Assembly (NCBI GenBank): GCA_964637165.1 | Contig: CAZWVI010000006.1 | Coordinates: forward strand, 54,760-118,759 | Length of the DNA: 64,000 bases | Origin: CAZWVI01 sp964637165 | Lineage (GTDB): Bacteria > Planctomycetota > UBA1135 | Reading direction: 5' to 3' | In this document: in pieces, positions 17,063-26,238 of the stretch | Layout of the letters: the number at the start of each line of letters is the position of its first letter | How positions within the stretch are numbered: the stretch's first letter is position 1 | Program-made: the position numbers and the translations under genes | Notes under the pieces: generated by a model | Databases searched by the model: none | Told to the model about the DNA's origin: nothing | The model's input: the letters and a program-made list of their open reading frames with translations, nothing else

Positions 17063-18256
17063 CTATTTAAGGTCGCGCACCAACTGACGTGATTGCGCAT
17101 AAAGTTGACGACTCAACTCGAAATCTCCAGCAGCTTGAGCGCGCTCAGATTCCTCTATTAGAGAACTGGCGGCACTAATTGATGCTTCGCAAGTAATAAT
17201 GCGCTGATTGATATCATCAAATTCATTATCTGGAGTGCGTGCGACAACACTTTGATACAAGCTCAATGCCCGGACTAGTTGTTGGTCTAGCTCACATGAT
17301 CTGGCCAGTAAGTAATCGACTTGATCAGCTTTGCTCAGAATTCGTTGTTGCAGACTGGGAATTCTTTGCTGGGCAGTCTTCGTTCCTGATGCAGCCGCCT
17401 CGGCCAAGTAAGCGCGCGCTGAATCTAAGCGGCCACCACGTGAAGCCGACTCAGACGAATTAAGTTCATCGATTACCGCCAGTTCTTTGGCCAAGTCATC
17501 CGCAAGTTCGAGGGCCACCTGATTATCCGAGTTTAAAAATACTGCATCACGCGCAGCCAAGGATGCCGGCCCAACTAATCCTGCCTGAGACAAGTACTGA
17601 GCTTTGTCAAGTGCGATATCACTAAGCAAAATTGCGATGCTCTCGGCCTGTTGAGCGGCGCGACTTTCATCACCGTGGTAATTAACGGCATTGGCAAAGG
17701 CGGTCAAAGCACGAACCGAATTATCTTTGTGCAATTCTTCAAGCCCCAGGAAGAAATATTCCTCACCTTTCTCGCGCAACACGCGCTGGCGATCAATGGC
17801 CAGTTGCTGCCCAAGAGTTGCCTCTTCATGAGTGGGTACCCAATCAAGGGCCCGCGTGTAGTGGGCCAAGGCTTCGGCAACTTGATCGGCCTGCAACAAG
17901 TCATAAGCCATAACTGCGTGTTCATCGGCGATTAAGCGATGAGCGCGCTCGCGCAAATCATCGCCAATTGGATGTCCAGGACGGAGCAGCTCAGCATGCT
18001 CAAGTAACTTGAGAGCGGCCGGCGCTTGATGCAATTGCAAATGGGCAACAACAGACTCCGCAATAATGCGAAATTTAGTTTCGTCGATGCGGCGGTCCAA
18101 GGCCACCACGGGCTCTTGTTCGGCCACAGCACCGCGGTACGAAGTTAAGGCATCGCGGTAGCGACCGACTTTAAAGAAGTCATCACCTTGTTCGACCAAG
18201 GAAACTTGCTGGCAGGCTAAGGCCAACAACGGGAGCAGGGGCAACAATCTGCGCAT
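17063..18256 (-). CDS. TPR-containing lipoprotein of unknown function
   Basis: The ATG at 18256 gives about 397 residues starting MRRLLPLLPLLALACQQ, a short signal peptide with the lipobox LALAC, so the protein is probably anchored by a lipidated Cys. The mature part is almost all helical with TPR-like repeats: EQGDDFFKVGRYRDALTSYRGA, ADQVAEALAHYTRALDWVP, KGEEYFFLGLEELHKDN and later weaker copies, ending ERAQAAGDFELSRQLYAQSRQL. It sits between LptG (63 bp upstream) and the nitrilase (8 bp downstream). An envelope scaffolding role is likely, but no partner can be named. Confidence 0.78.
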   Translation of the reverse strand: MRRLLPLLPLLALACQQVSLVEQGDDFFKVGRYRDALTSYRGAVAEQEPVVALDRRIDETKFRIIAESVVAHLQLHQAPAALKLLEHAELLRPGHPIGDDLRERAHRLIADEHAVMAYDLLQADQVAEALAHYTRALDWVPTHEEATLGQQLAIDRQRVLREKGEEYFFLGLEELHKDNSVRALTAFANAVNYHGDESRAAQQAESIAILLSDIALDKAQYLSQAGLVGPASLAARDAVFLNSDNQVALELADDLAKELAVIDELNSSESASRGGRLDSARAYLAEAAASGTKTAQQRIPSLQQRILSKADQVDYLLARSCELDQQLVRALSLYQSVVARTPDNEFDDINQRIITCEASISAASSLIEESERAQAAGDFELSRQLYAQSRQLVRDLK

Positions 18257-18319
18257 GGGTGATATTGTGACGTTTTCAGGCCGAGATTTCATGCGGATAA
18301 TTGGGCTTAGTTTGAATTG

Positions 18320-19408
18320 CTAGCGGGCAATCAAGCCGGGCTGTCTACCGAGGCCGCGCATCGCGATTGCGGCGAACAGCAAACTGGCAGCTCCCCCGCC
18401 CCAGAAGGGCGAAATGGTGCCGCGCGCGCCGAGGTCAATGAAGACAATTTGGGCGACGAAAAACATCATGGAAATGAATAAGCCCCAGGCGAATCCATCG
18501 ATTGATGAGCGGCGCTCAAAACGTAGGACGAAGGGGATTCCCAACAGCAGCAGGATTAGGTGCGCGAACGGGGCAAAGCGTAAAGACCATAAAAGGGTCG
18601 CAGCCTGGCGATGTTCAAGGTCGCGAGTAAGTACTTTTTTTAATTGCGCGGCTGATAGTTCGAGCGGCGAGACGCTTGCAAAATAAGCGTCAATTAAATC
18701 GTCAGGGCTTAGTTCGTTGTGCTTAAATAAAGATACTGTTCGCTGGTTTTTTCCAGTATCAATCTCACGGCCATTTTCAAGCAACCACTTTCCTTCACTC
18801 CAAGTTGCACTATCCGCCATTAACAATCGATCACTGGCGCCGATGCCGCGTGAATAAACTTCTAAATTTTTAATTTTGGCAGTTTCTGGAGAAAAGAGTC
18901 CAGCCTGCAAGCGGAAGTTGTCACTGGTGCGCGCGCTCAGGCCAGCCATAAGCCACTCACGCTGATGGAAAACTTTGCGCATCTGCGCTTCGCGTGGTGC
19001 TGAAATTTGTGGGAGTACTAATTCACGCAAACCCATCACGCCAAGGCCGACCAACATTCCTCCTAACAGGATTGGAACAACGCAACGCGCCGCGGAACGG
19101 CCAGCCGTAAGCACTGGGGTCCATTGGCGGCTGCGCGATAAATTCATAACTGCCGCCATGCCCGCGAGCAATGTAATGTAGGGGGCAAATTGCACCAACT
19201 GAAATGGCAAATTCAATAAGAAGTAGGCTACGACATTTTTAAATATGCCGCCGTACTGACGGCTTGATTCGCTAATTTCATCGCTGTGACCGAGCAGGTC
19301 TAAGCCCATGAACATGCCGAGCAATAAGGCCGCAACAACTCCCCAATGCTGAAAGAAGGTGCGAAACACTAAACGGTCAAATTGCTGATTCAACATTGTT
19401 TTTGCCAT
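18320..19408 (-). CDS. LptF/LptG-family LPS export permease, second of pair
   Basis: The protein has 362 residues with the YjgP/YjgQ architecture: three N-terminal transmembrane helices (around VVAALLLGMFMGLDLLG, LLNLPFQLVQFAPYITLLAGMAAV and CVVPILLGGMLVGLGVMG), a periplasmic beta-jellyroll of about 150 residues, and three C-terminal helices. LptF and LptG with LptB power extraction of lipopolysaccharide from the inner membrane toward the Lpt bridge. It overlaps the preceding permease by 19 bp; an ATG at 19396 would shorten the overlap to 7 bp. Order suggests this one is LptG, but the pair cannot be told apart securely. lptB is not in the window. Confidence 0.88.
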   Translation of the reverse strand: MAKTMLNQQFDRLVFRTFFQHWGVVAALLLGMFMGLDLLGHSDEISESSRQYGGIFKNVVAYFLLNLPFQLVQFAPYITLLAGMAAVMNLSRSRQWTPVLTAGRSAARCVVPILLGGMLVGLGVMGLRELVLPQISAPREAQMRKVFHQREWLMAGLSARTSDNFRLQAGLFSPETAKIKNLEVYSRGIGASDRLLMADSATWSEGKWLLENGREIDTGKNQRTVSLFKHNELSPDDLIDAYFASVSPLELSAAQLKKVLTRDLEHRQAATLLWSLRFAPFAHLILLLLGIPFVLRFERRSSIDGFAWGLFISMMFFVAQIVFIDLGARGTISPFWGGGAASLLFAAIAMRGLGRQPGLIAR

Positions 19409-20556
19409 TTATACGCCACAATACAAGAAACCGCCAAACCTAACAACGGCGTTATTGCCGAAATTTCAGGGCTAAAAACGGCGCGATGATAGAAGGAATC
19501 AGCGAGCAAAAACAATGGGTAGTAAAGTAAAAGCAGAACTGCAAATGTTCCCATAAAAGCTCCCAACATTCCGCCTTTACGCATTCGCCAACCTAATAAG
19601 GCACCGAGCAGGGCCATTGGAATTGTTGCCAATGAGGTAATTATTCGCCGCCAATAGTTGTAACGAAATTCTCCCTCTAATAAATCGCTCAGTTTTGCAT
19701 CGGGATCACGCAATGATTTCAACATTTGTGAGCTGGTATACATGGCACCTTTTTCTGGCATCTCCAATTCGCCAACAATACCCGCCAAGTCGATGCGCAT
19801 GATTGCCGGACCAGAATTGCGCATTGACCAAGACTGTTGTGAATTTACGTCGCCACTTAAAGTACGCATACCCCAAAAACTAAATTCCATTTTCCCGTTG
19901 GCGTAATTCATGGTGGCGCGGTCAGCCCGCAAACGCAATCGACCAGGTGAGTCTACTGTTGATTTTTTCTTACTATACGCATCAAAGGCGAAGGCTTTAT
20001 GCCCAGTTGAATCATCATGAGTTAAAAGAACATCGACAAAACTGCCGTCAGCAGCGCGGCGACTCCAACTCAAATCCAGACCGCGAAAATGCAGACCGGA
20101 AGCGCCGGGATCGGTGTTTTCCAAAGCCGCAACCTTCAAGCGATTGTCCAAGACGCGGATTTGCTGATAGATTTTGGGGATTAACTGAGAAGAAATTGGA
20201 TAGCTAAGAACACCGACCAGAGCTCCGGCAATTAAGGCCGGACGCAGGATTACCCACGGCGAAATTCCGGCCGCGCGCAAGGCGGTGGCCTCGCCGTCGG
20301 CGGCCATTCGACCATAACAAATCACCACTGCGGTCATTAAGGCGACCGGAATTAGGTAGGGAAGAGTGTTGGCAATGAGCAGTGGAAGCAGTGACAGGCT
20401 AATCCACAAAGGTGCGCCTTGCGAGGTCGATGATGCGCGCACCGCGGCCGCCAACGCCGCTAAAAAAGTCGCCCCACCAAGCACTAATAGTAAGTGCTGA
20501 CTGATTTCGCGAAAGTAGGCACGCAAAATCACCTTGCGGTGGGCGGAGTTGCTCAC
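19390..20556 (-). CDS. LptF/LptG-family LPS export permease, first of pair
   Basis: The protein has 388 residues from a GTG at 20556. It has the six-helix YjgP/YjgQ layout: LLLVLGGATFLAALAAAV, IANTLPYLIPVALMTAVVICYGRM followed by the family motif ADGEATALRAAGIS (coupling region to the LptB ATPase), a large periplasmic domain, then LATIPMALLGALLGWRMRKGGMLGAF and two more helices. It acts with the downstream permease in LPS transport. It is divergent from the kinase-like gene with only 23 bp between starts, so the promoters must overlap the coding ends. Probably LptF by gene order. Confidence 0.88.
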   Translation of the reverse strand: MSNSAHRKVILRAYFREISQHLLLVLGGATFLAALAAAVRASSTSQGAPLWISLSLLPLLIANTLPYLIPVALMTAVVICYGRMAADGEATALRAAGISPWVILRPALIAGALVGVLSYPISSQLIPKIYQQIRVLDNRLKVAALENTDPGASGLHFRGLDLSWSRRAADGSFVDVLLTHDDSTGHKAFAFDAYSKKKSTVDSPGRLRLRADRATMNYANGKMEFSFWGMRTLSGDVNSQQSWSMRNSGPAIMRIDLAGIVGELEMPEKGAMYTSSQMLKSLRDPDAKLSDLLEGEFRYNYWRRIITSLATIPMALLGALLGWRMRKGGMLGAFMGTFAVLLLLYYPLFLLADSFYHRAVFSPEISAITPLLGLAVSCIVAYKWQKQC

Positions 20557-20579
20557 GGAGTTGATTGTAGGATGTTGCC

Positions 20580-21632
20580 ATGCAGGAACTTGCCCACGCC
20601 AACTTGGTTAGGATTCGTGAGTTGCTACATGCCTATCCGTTAAAAGATTCGCGACTGCAAAAATTATGGGGACTGGCCTCGAAATCGCCAATTATTTTGC
20701 GCCATTCACGGCACCGGACGGTTCTGAAAGTAAAGTTTGAACAGCAAACTTGGGTGCTAAAAATCTATCACCCACAGCGTAAGTTTGAGCTTTTACGGCG
20801 ACTGGTTTCAAAGGCACCGGCACGACGCGAATTGTCGGCGGCGGCTGGACTTAATTTTTCTAAAGCATGCGCCGAGCAAGTTTGTGCAGGTTTGGGAGTT
20901 TTCGCGCGGCCATGGTTAGAAGATGTTGGCTACCTCCCCAGCGTGCAGGATTGGGGCCGCGAATTGGCCAAGTTGAATTTGCTTGGCTGGTATGACCGCG
21001 ATTTAAGCCCACTTGATTTTGTTTGGAACACGGACGGTCTGGCAATCCCAATCGACTTAGGTTCAGCGGAAGTTAAATCTGGCCAAAACACTTCGCGGCG
21101 GCGGCAGTGGTTGAACTTGCGACGTTTTTTAGCCGAAATGGACGCTGACTGGGTGGCTCAAAATTGTCAGGATTTGCTCCTGGAGCACGAGCGAGTAATT
21201 TCCGAGTTAGGCAAGTTGCCTAAATGGAGTTGGAAGTCATGGGCTCCGCCATTTGCTGAGGAACGACTGACTTACTCAGCAAAAAAGTTGCGGCGCCGAC
21301 GACTTCATAAGCGCTCATTTCGCTCCCTGCGCGAGTGTTCTGATTTCACCGAAATCCCAAATGGAGTTTTGCGGCGCGGGTTTTCTCCACCCGCCGGACA
21401 GCTAGAAATTATTTCCCAATGGGAAGGTGGATTATCAACTAAGTGTGGAGCGGTTTGGCAGCTTCAGATTGTCGGTAATGACTTGACTGCCAAAGAGTTA
21501 CATAGACAGCTCTACCTCAGAGAATTAACCAATTCCGCATCTTTCAAAAGCCTTGGATATTGCGCCTCCCTGGTTTGGATCGAGGGGGTACCGCGCAAGG
21601 TTAATAGGCTTACGGACTTACTGCCAGAATGA
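20580..21632 (+). CDS. Degenerate LPS-kinase-like (WaaP/Kdo-kinase fold) protein
   Basis: The protein has 350 residues with a kinase-like layout. A VAIK-type Lys is seen in WVLKIYHP and a helix-C-type Glu may be in ARRELSAAAG. The catalytic loop reads YDRDLSPLDFVW, where HRDxxxxN has His replaced by Asp and Asn by Asp, and IDLGSAEV stands for the DFG region. WaaP/KdkA enzymes phosphorylate heptose or Kdo in the LPS core, and a role on LPS fits the adjacent LptF/LptG genes. Catalytic Asp and Mg-binding Asp are kept, so activity is possible but not certain. The C-terminal 130 residues are basic and match nothing I know. The TGA stop lies in repeat copy 2. Confidence 0.6.
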   Translation: MQELAHANLVRIRELLHAYPLKDSRLQKLWGLASKSPIILRHSRHRTVLKVKFEQQTWVLKIYHPQRKFELLRRLVSKAPARRELSAAAGLNFSKACAEQVCAGLGVFARPWLEDVGYLPSVQDWGRELAKLNLLGWYDRDLSPLDFVWNTDGLAIPIDLGSAEVKSGQNTSRRRQWLNLRRFLAEMDADWVAQNCQDLLLEHERVISELGKLPKWSWKSWAPPFAEERLTYSAKKLRRRRLHKRSFRSLRECSDFTEIPNGVLRRGFSPPAGQLEIISQWEGGLSTKCGAVWQLQIVGNDLTAKELHRQLYLRELTNSASFKSLGYCASLVWIEGVPRKVNRLTDLLPE

Positions 21633-21655
21633 CCCAATGTTTGGGGTCAGAGTCT
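21629..21655 (+). repeat. Palindromic intergenic repeat, copy 2
   Basis: ATGACCCAATG then TTTGGGGTCAGAGTCT differs from copy 1 at one position. It sits between two convergent genes: the kinase-like gene stops at its left end (TGA, 21630-21632) and the Wzz-like gene stops at its right end (TAG read from 21656 to 21654). It probably serves as a bidirectional transcription end or is a mobile REP-type element tolerated there. Confidence 0.75.
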
Positions 21656-23003
21656 AAAAGGGGTGTCGCCCTCTTGCCTTAGCCAATATCTCCATAATCA
21701 AGGCCAACATCACCCCACCAACTAGACCGGCTAATACAGCGAAGACCATTGCCCATGTGGTGTTTGGTACTTCTTTTAGGGTGTCCTTAGTGGCCAGTCT
21801 TTGTTCATCAAAGTAGCTGAAATCAAAGCCGACCTCCAATGCTAGGCGCAGTTCGTCCTTGCGTTCGCTTACCCGGGTGGCGTGCTCACGTAAACGAGTT
21901 ACTTCGACATCTAGACGGGCGACTTCGAGGCTTTGCTCGGGTAAGGGCATAAGCGAGGCTTCAACCACTTGCAATTGCTCATCTAATCGAGCCCGGGCCG
22001 GTGCGATTCCGGCCAGGCCAGCTTCCAGTTCAACCATCTTCAAGATTAAGTCTCGTACTTGCTGGTCGGCTTGGAACTCTTCGCTAGCAGTAACTAGGTG
22101 ATTGGCGGCCTCGGTGGCGACCAATTGCTCTGCTTGTTCTAAACGTAATTTCGCGGCGGCAACTTCAGTGTGCCGCTCGCGGTATTTAACTTTAATTAAA
22201 GCAAATTCGGTGCGCGCATTGGCTGCGGCATCGAGAGCTTTTTGATAGGCCGGGTTTTCTGAAACGGTTCGACTTACCAGAGCAAAGTCGGGACGCTTAG
22301 CAATCGCTTGCTGAAGAATTGGCTGCTGGGCTAATAGGCGCGATTCTTCAACACCCAAGTCGAGCAAGGCCGTGCGTAGGCGTTGGCGCTCTTCGCTTAA
22401 CAAGCTAATATCAATTTTGACATCTGGGCTACCTAGAGAAAGTGCGTAATCTCGCCGCCGTTGCTCGGCCTGAGCGAATGCTTCCCAGGCATTTATTTCT
22501 TCTCGCTCTAAAACTTGCAAGGTTGCCCGCGGCGCACGTTCGGCCATAATTTGCATTTCAGAAATAAATGCATGGACGAATTGATTGGCGATTTCGACCG
22601 CTTGGTCGCCATCGGAGTCGGTCGCCACCACTACTAGTTGTTGGTCAGCATCAATGTCCGCAACCACGTGCTTCAATAAATAACTGACGCTAACTTCAGG
22701 CATAGCGACAGCAACCGCATTCACCACCTGGGTACTGCGAAACAAGCCCAATAAGCCAATCCGGGTGTCTTCACTGGCATCTGGCAGCACCGGCCCCGAG
22801 GGTACATTTGACGATTCACCGCTTAGTGACAAACTTGGCACCTCGCTTGGCACTAACAGTACTGCGCGCGCGCGATACATGCTTGGTACATCTTGCAGGT
22901 AATTCCATGCGCTGGCCACCGAAGCAATCAGCACCACCACCACCACCAAGCTACGCCGGTAAACGGCAGCGAAAATCGAAGAGAAATCGTCGGTGGTTTT
23001 CAT
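21654..23003 (-). CDS. Wzz/GumC-type chain-length determinant
   Basis: The ATG at 23003 overlaps the upstream stop (ATGA) and gives 449 residues. A transmembrane segment near the N-terminus (SLVVVVVLIASVASAWNYL) follows a short cytoplasmic tail; the periplasmic part begins with the Wzz motif PSMYRARAVLLVPSEVP and continues as a long coiled coil (residues about 150-380, rich in Glu, Arg, Leu). The second transmembrane segment, preceded by a PNTTWAMVFAVLAGL stretch, is at the end. There is no fused tyrosine kinase. It would control the length of the surface polysaccharide made by the upstream O-antigen ligase/polymerase-like protein. Confidence 0.85.
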   Translation of the reverse strand: MKTTDDFSSIFAAVYRRSLVVVVVLIASVASAWNYLQDVPSMYRARAVLLVPSEVPSLSLSGESSNVPSGPVLPDASEDTRIGLLGLFRSTQVVNAVAVAMPEVSVSYLLKHVVADIDADQQLVVVATDSDGDQAVEIANQFVHAFISEMQIMAERAPRATLQVLEREEINAWEAFAQAEQRRRDYALSLGSPDVKIDISLLSEERQRLRTALLDLGVEESRLLAQQPILQQAIAKRPDFALVSRTVSENPAYQKALDAAANARTEFALIKVKYRERHTEVAAAKLRLEQAEQLVATEAANHLVTASEEFQADQQVRDLILKMVELEAGLAGIAPARARLDEQLQVVEASLMPLPEQSLEVARLDVEVTRLREHATRVSERKDELRLALEVGFDFSYFDEQRLATKDTLKEVPNTTWAMVFAVLAGLVGGVMLALIMEILAKARGRHPF

Positions 23004-24457
23004 GCAGGCGGAGGAGTTGCGTTTTGCTCTCTTAAGGATACGAGAATGGCGCATTCAATTAATGCAATCCAAACCCATAAAAATTTCACCCATAAAAACA
23101 TTACCACCAAATTTTGCACCAACAAAACTGCTGAAGCCAAGCCTAGTGCGAATAAAAATTCACGATCCTGAACGGAAACTCGCGCGCGCAATCGAGAAAG
23201 CAAACGCATTCCGAGTATTCCAGCTAATAATCCAAAGCTAATTACTCCGGCGATTCCCATTTCAGCGAGAATTTGCAAGTAAGTGTTATGAATTTCCAGG
23301 TGGTATGGATTGTTGAAATTCAAAATCCCCCCGACCCCTAAACCGAACCACGGCGAACTAGAAAATGCTTCTATGGCTAGATGGTCAATGTGCCAACGGA
23401 AATCGGCTGAACTGGCATTCATTTCGCGCACGGTATTGAAAGACCATTCAAGCAATCCAGTTTGCCACGCGAATACGCTCAGTAAAGAAAGGCCGGAAAG
23501 ATACCAAAAAGCGCTTGAGCGCCAACGGATTAACGGCACTAGGGCGGCGGCAATTGCCAAAGCAAGCCACCCGGAGCGAGAAAATGTAACAAATACACCC
23601 AAGCTTAAAAGCACAAAGGCCAATAGCATCAACTTACGAGAAGCAATCAGTCGCGATTTGGGTGCGGTTCCAAACCACAAAACCAAAATGGCGGTGGCCC
23701 CCAACACATTTGATTGTTGATTAGGGTGCAACATTAAGCCGGTGCAGCGTGGCATAGTTCCAAGTGGAGTACTGATGCGGTTGAATTCAGGATCACCAAA
23801 AGTTAGCAACTGGCCACTCGACAAAGAGGCCACCAGCTGAGCAATCCCAAGAATTGCCGAAATGCATCCTGCCCACAACATCAATCTAAAAACTAGATGC
23901 AATTGGCGGCGGCTATTTAATAAGGCTGGCAATAAGGGCACAGCCAATAAAAACATCATGCGAAAGTTGAAGTCGGCAACTGCTGCTCCGGGAGTTCGAG
24001 TTTTCGCAAAGGTCGTCAAGTAAACCAACACCACCATACTTAGTGGTATCAATAAAGGGCTCGGACGATAATCAATTTTCTCCCCACGCAAGACTCGTTC
24101 AATTAAAACTAAAACGATTAACCCAAGAGCCAATTGATACAAACCGGGAATTGCGTCAGCGAACAATGAAATACACAATAAGCCGATGGCTGGCTGTTCC
24201 CAACCTCCAGAGTGACGCACCCAAATCAATAGCCCGATTAGCAGTACCAGTAAACTTAATGCCAAACTGCTGATAACCATGGGTAGGTCATTTACCAAGG
24301 GTGGCGATGGCCCAAGTAATTCGCGTTGCCAGAGGAAACCAAAACTGGCGTCCAATCCGACTAAGCGTCCCATCAAAAGTCCTAAAGCCAGTGCAACTGC
24401 CAATTGCAGCAGGGAGCCAAATACTCCCCATTCGCGCTGGTCACGGCTAGCAATCAT
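23000..24457 (-). CDS. O-antigen ligase/polymerase family membrane protein (WaaL/Wzy type)
   Basis: From the ATG at 24457 the protein has 485 residues and about twelve hydrophobic segments. The large periplasmic loop carries DHLAIEAFSSSPWFGLGVGGI and EIHNTYLQILAEMGIAGVI, the Wzy_C family motif with its conserved His. Members either polymerise polysaccharide repeat units (Wzy) or ligate the chain to lipid A-core or protein (WaaL); sequence does not decide. ATGA overlaps at both ends couple it to the glycosidase upstream and Wzz downstream. A Wzy role is favoured by the Wzz neighbour. Confidence 0.85.
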   Translation of the reverse strand: MIASRDQREWGVFGSLLQLAVALALGLLMGRLVGLDASFGFLWQRELLGPSPPLVNDLPMVISSLALSLLVLLIGLLIWVRHSGGWEQPAIGLLCISLFADAIPGLYQLALGLIVLVLIERVLRGEKIDYRPSPLLIPLSMVVLVYLTTFAKTRTPGAAVADFNFRMMFLLAVPLLPALLNSRRQLHLVFRLMLWAGCISAILGIAQLVASLSSGQLLTFGDPEFNRISTPLGTMPRCTGLMLHPNQQSNVLGATAILVLWFGTAPKSRLIASRKLMLLAFVLLSLGVFVTFSRSGWLALAIAAALVPLIRWRSSAFWYLSGLSLLSVFAWQTGLLEWSFNTVREMNASSADFRWHIDHLAIEAFSSSPWFGLGVGGILNFNNPYHLEIHNTYLQILAEMGIAGVISFGLLAGILGMRLLSRLRARVSVQDREFLFALGLASAVLLVQNLVVMFLWVKFLWVWIALIECAILVSLREQNATPPPA

Positions 24458-26238
24458 TCTGTGCTTAAATCTAACTCGACCAAGATTACCGTCCAAGGTG
24501 GCAGGTCGAGCACCATTTGGTTTTTTTCGCGGCGTAAAGTCTTGGCTAAGCCAACTTCGACCAACTGGGCATCGGCATGCTTAGTTAGTGTTCGGGGTAT
24601 GTCTAATTGTGCCTGTTTAAGTTCAGCGCGCATAAGCGCTGACACTTTGTGAAAAAGTTCGCTGCCGAGTTGGTGTTGATTAGCATTCAATGCCGCCAAC
24701 ATTTCAGCGGGGCTTGGCTTATCCAGGATGCTCGTTAGCAAATTCAATTCTGTTTGGTTTAGCTCTTGTGCGCGCAACTCATCGAGAACTTTTTCTACTG
24801 CACGTTGCGGTGCTTCGAGCGCAACAGATTTAAACTGCTGCCGAAACTGAGCACTTGCTTGCGGGACTGAGTGATTGGCGTCAATCCGCCATGCACGAGT
24901 CGGTTTAGCAGTAGCACCAGTAATTTCAATTCGCACTGGTCGATGGAACAAACTGGTTTCGTGTCGAGTTTCGGCGAGCAATTTTTTTGCCTGATCCCAT
25001 GCCGCACGATCAGCATCGGCAGCGTTCAGTTTTTCCCAACTCATGCGCCCACTCATATAGGCGCGCAACTTAGTGTCTTTACCGCGGTAGTCGCCAAGAT
25101 TAACTCCGGCCGCATCAACAAAATGGCGCGCGCGTTTTTCACCTTGGCCGAAGGAGTTGCTTAACAAAATGTAAGCTTTGTCATCATCACTAGTTGCCAA
25201 ACATGAAATATTCCAAGGTGCAGTGCGAGCAACCTGGCAGGCAGGCAATTCGCTGGCCTTGCGAAACATCCGCATTCCATTTAATACCGCTTTAGGGCCA
25301 CCGTGCAGGGTATAAACACCAACTGATTGGCCAGCGTAATCTTCTTTAGCTTCCCAAAATCCATCTTGAAGAAAAAAGAACAAGCTATCGCTGGCACCTG
25401 TGTTGGCTAAGAATGTATTAACTCCCACATAGAAAGCGGCGGCGCGGTGATCGTCACATTCGGGTACGGTTGGGTGCGGCAGGTCAATATTCCATTCCGA
25501 TAAAATCAATTCTGGTTTTTTTAGACCATGTTGAGTCGCGGTTTCGGCGATGCGTTGGTTAAATTTACACGATTCAATATCGCCAGGGTAACTTGAGTAA
25601 AAGTGCCACGACAAAAAATCTGGGGCAAAGCCTTGGTTCTTAGAATGCTTGGCAATCTCTCCAAACCAATCATAGGCCGCACCCGATGCCGAAGCCATTC
25701 CAGGTCCGCCCAACTTTATTTCGGCAGGTAGTAATTCACGCAAACGAACTCCGGCGCTTGCAAAAAATTCGCCAAAACTCTGCGGCGAACCTTGCCACTG
25801 ACCTGCGAAGTTGGGTTCATTCCAAATTTCAATATGGCTCAACTTGACACCAGCTTGAATTAATTTTTTCACGTCTTGGGCAACTTGCTCAGCCCATACC
25901 TTGGCCGACTTCGGGAGTTTGCCAACGTGTTCGTGGCCGATGGCCTTATGCGCCGGATCACCGACCACTACCAAAAACACCGCAAGGCCAGCCTGATTTG
26001 CGCGCAAACCGGCAGCGGTCTGCTTGGCCATTGGTCCCTTGCTGTAATCCAACCAGATGCGCGCGAGCCCACCAGCTGGCTCAATCGCCTCAGCCCAAGC
26101 GTTCCAAACCCCTTCACTAGCGTTAGATAGGTCGTTTATCCCTCGTCCAATGCCAACCGGAATAGGAGTCTTTGGAGCCGTAAAATCAATCTTAAAATCG
26201 GCTTCTTGAAGAAGGCTAAAGCACAGGGATAACAACAT
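24454..26238 (-). CDS. GH39-like glycoside hydrolase
   Basis: The protein has 594 residues. A short hydrophobic N-terminus (MLLSLCFSLLQE) may be a signal peptide. The clan-A (beta/alpha)8 barrel is recognised by IEIWNEPNFAGQW with the acid/base Glu and LILSEWNIDLPHP with the nucleophile Glu, and by DFLSWHFYSSYPGD between them, as in GH39 and related families. The C-terminal 200 residues are probably a beta-domain plus a helical tail. It would cleave a glycosidic bond of a polysaccharide in the envelope. Co-expression with polymerase, Wzz and a phosphodiesterase-like protein (TAATG and ATGA junctions) suggests trimming or turnover of the same polymer, like the hydrolases in alginate or Pel operons. 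Confidence 0.78.
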   Translation of the reverse strand: MLLSLCFSLLQEADFKIDFTAPKTPIPVGIGRGINDLSNASEGVWNAWAEAIEPAGGLARIWLDYSKGPMAKQTAAGLRANQAGLAVFLVVVGDPAHKAIGHEHVGKLPKSAKVWAEQVAQDVKKLIQAGVKLSHIEIWNEPNFAGQWQGSPQSFGEFFASAGVRLRELLPAEIKLGGPGMASASGAAYDWFGEIAKHSKNQGFAPDFLSWHFYSSYPGDIESCKFNQRIAETATQHGLKKPELILSEWNIDLPHPTVPECDDHRAAAFYVGVNTFLANTGASDSLFFFLQDGFWEAKEDYAGQSVGVYTLHGGPKAVLNGMRMFRKASELPACQVARTAPWNISCLATSDDDKAYILLSNSFGQGEKRARHFVDAAGVNLGDYRGKDTKLRAYMSGRMSWEKLNAADADRAAWDQAKKLLAETRHETSLFHRPVRIEITGATAKPTRAWRIDANHSVPQASAQFRQQFKSVALEAPQRAVEKVLDELRAQELNQTELNLLTSILDKPSPAEMLAALNANQHQLGSELFHKVSALMRAELKQAQLDIPRTLTKHADAQLVEVGLAKTLRREKNQMVLDLPPWTVILVELDLSTE

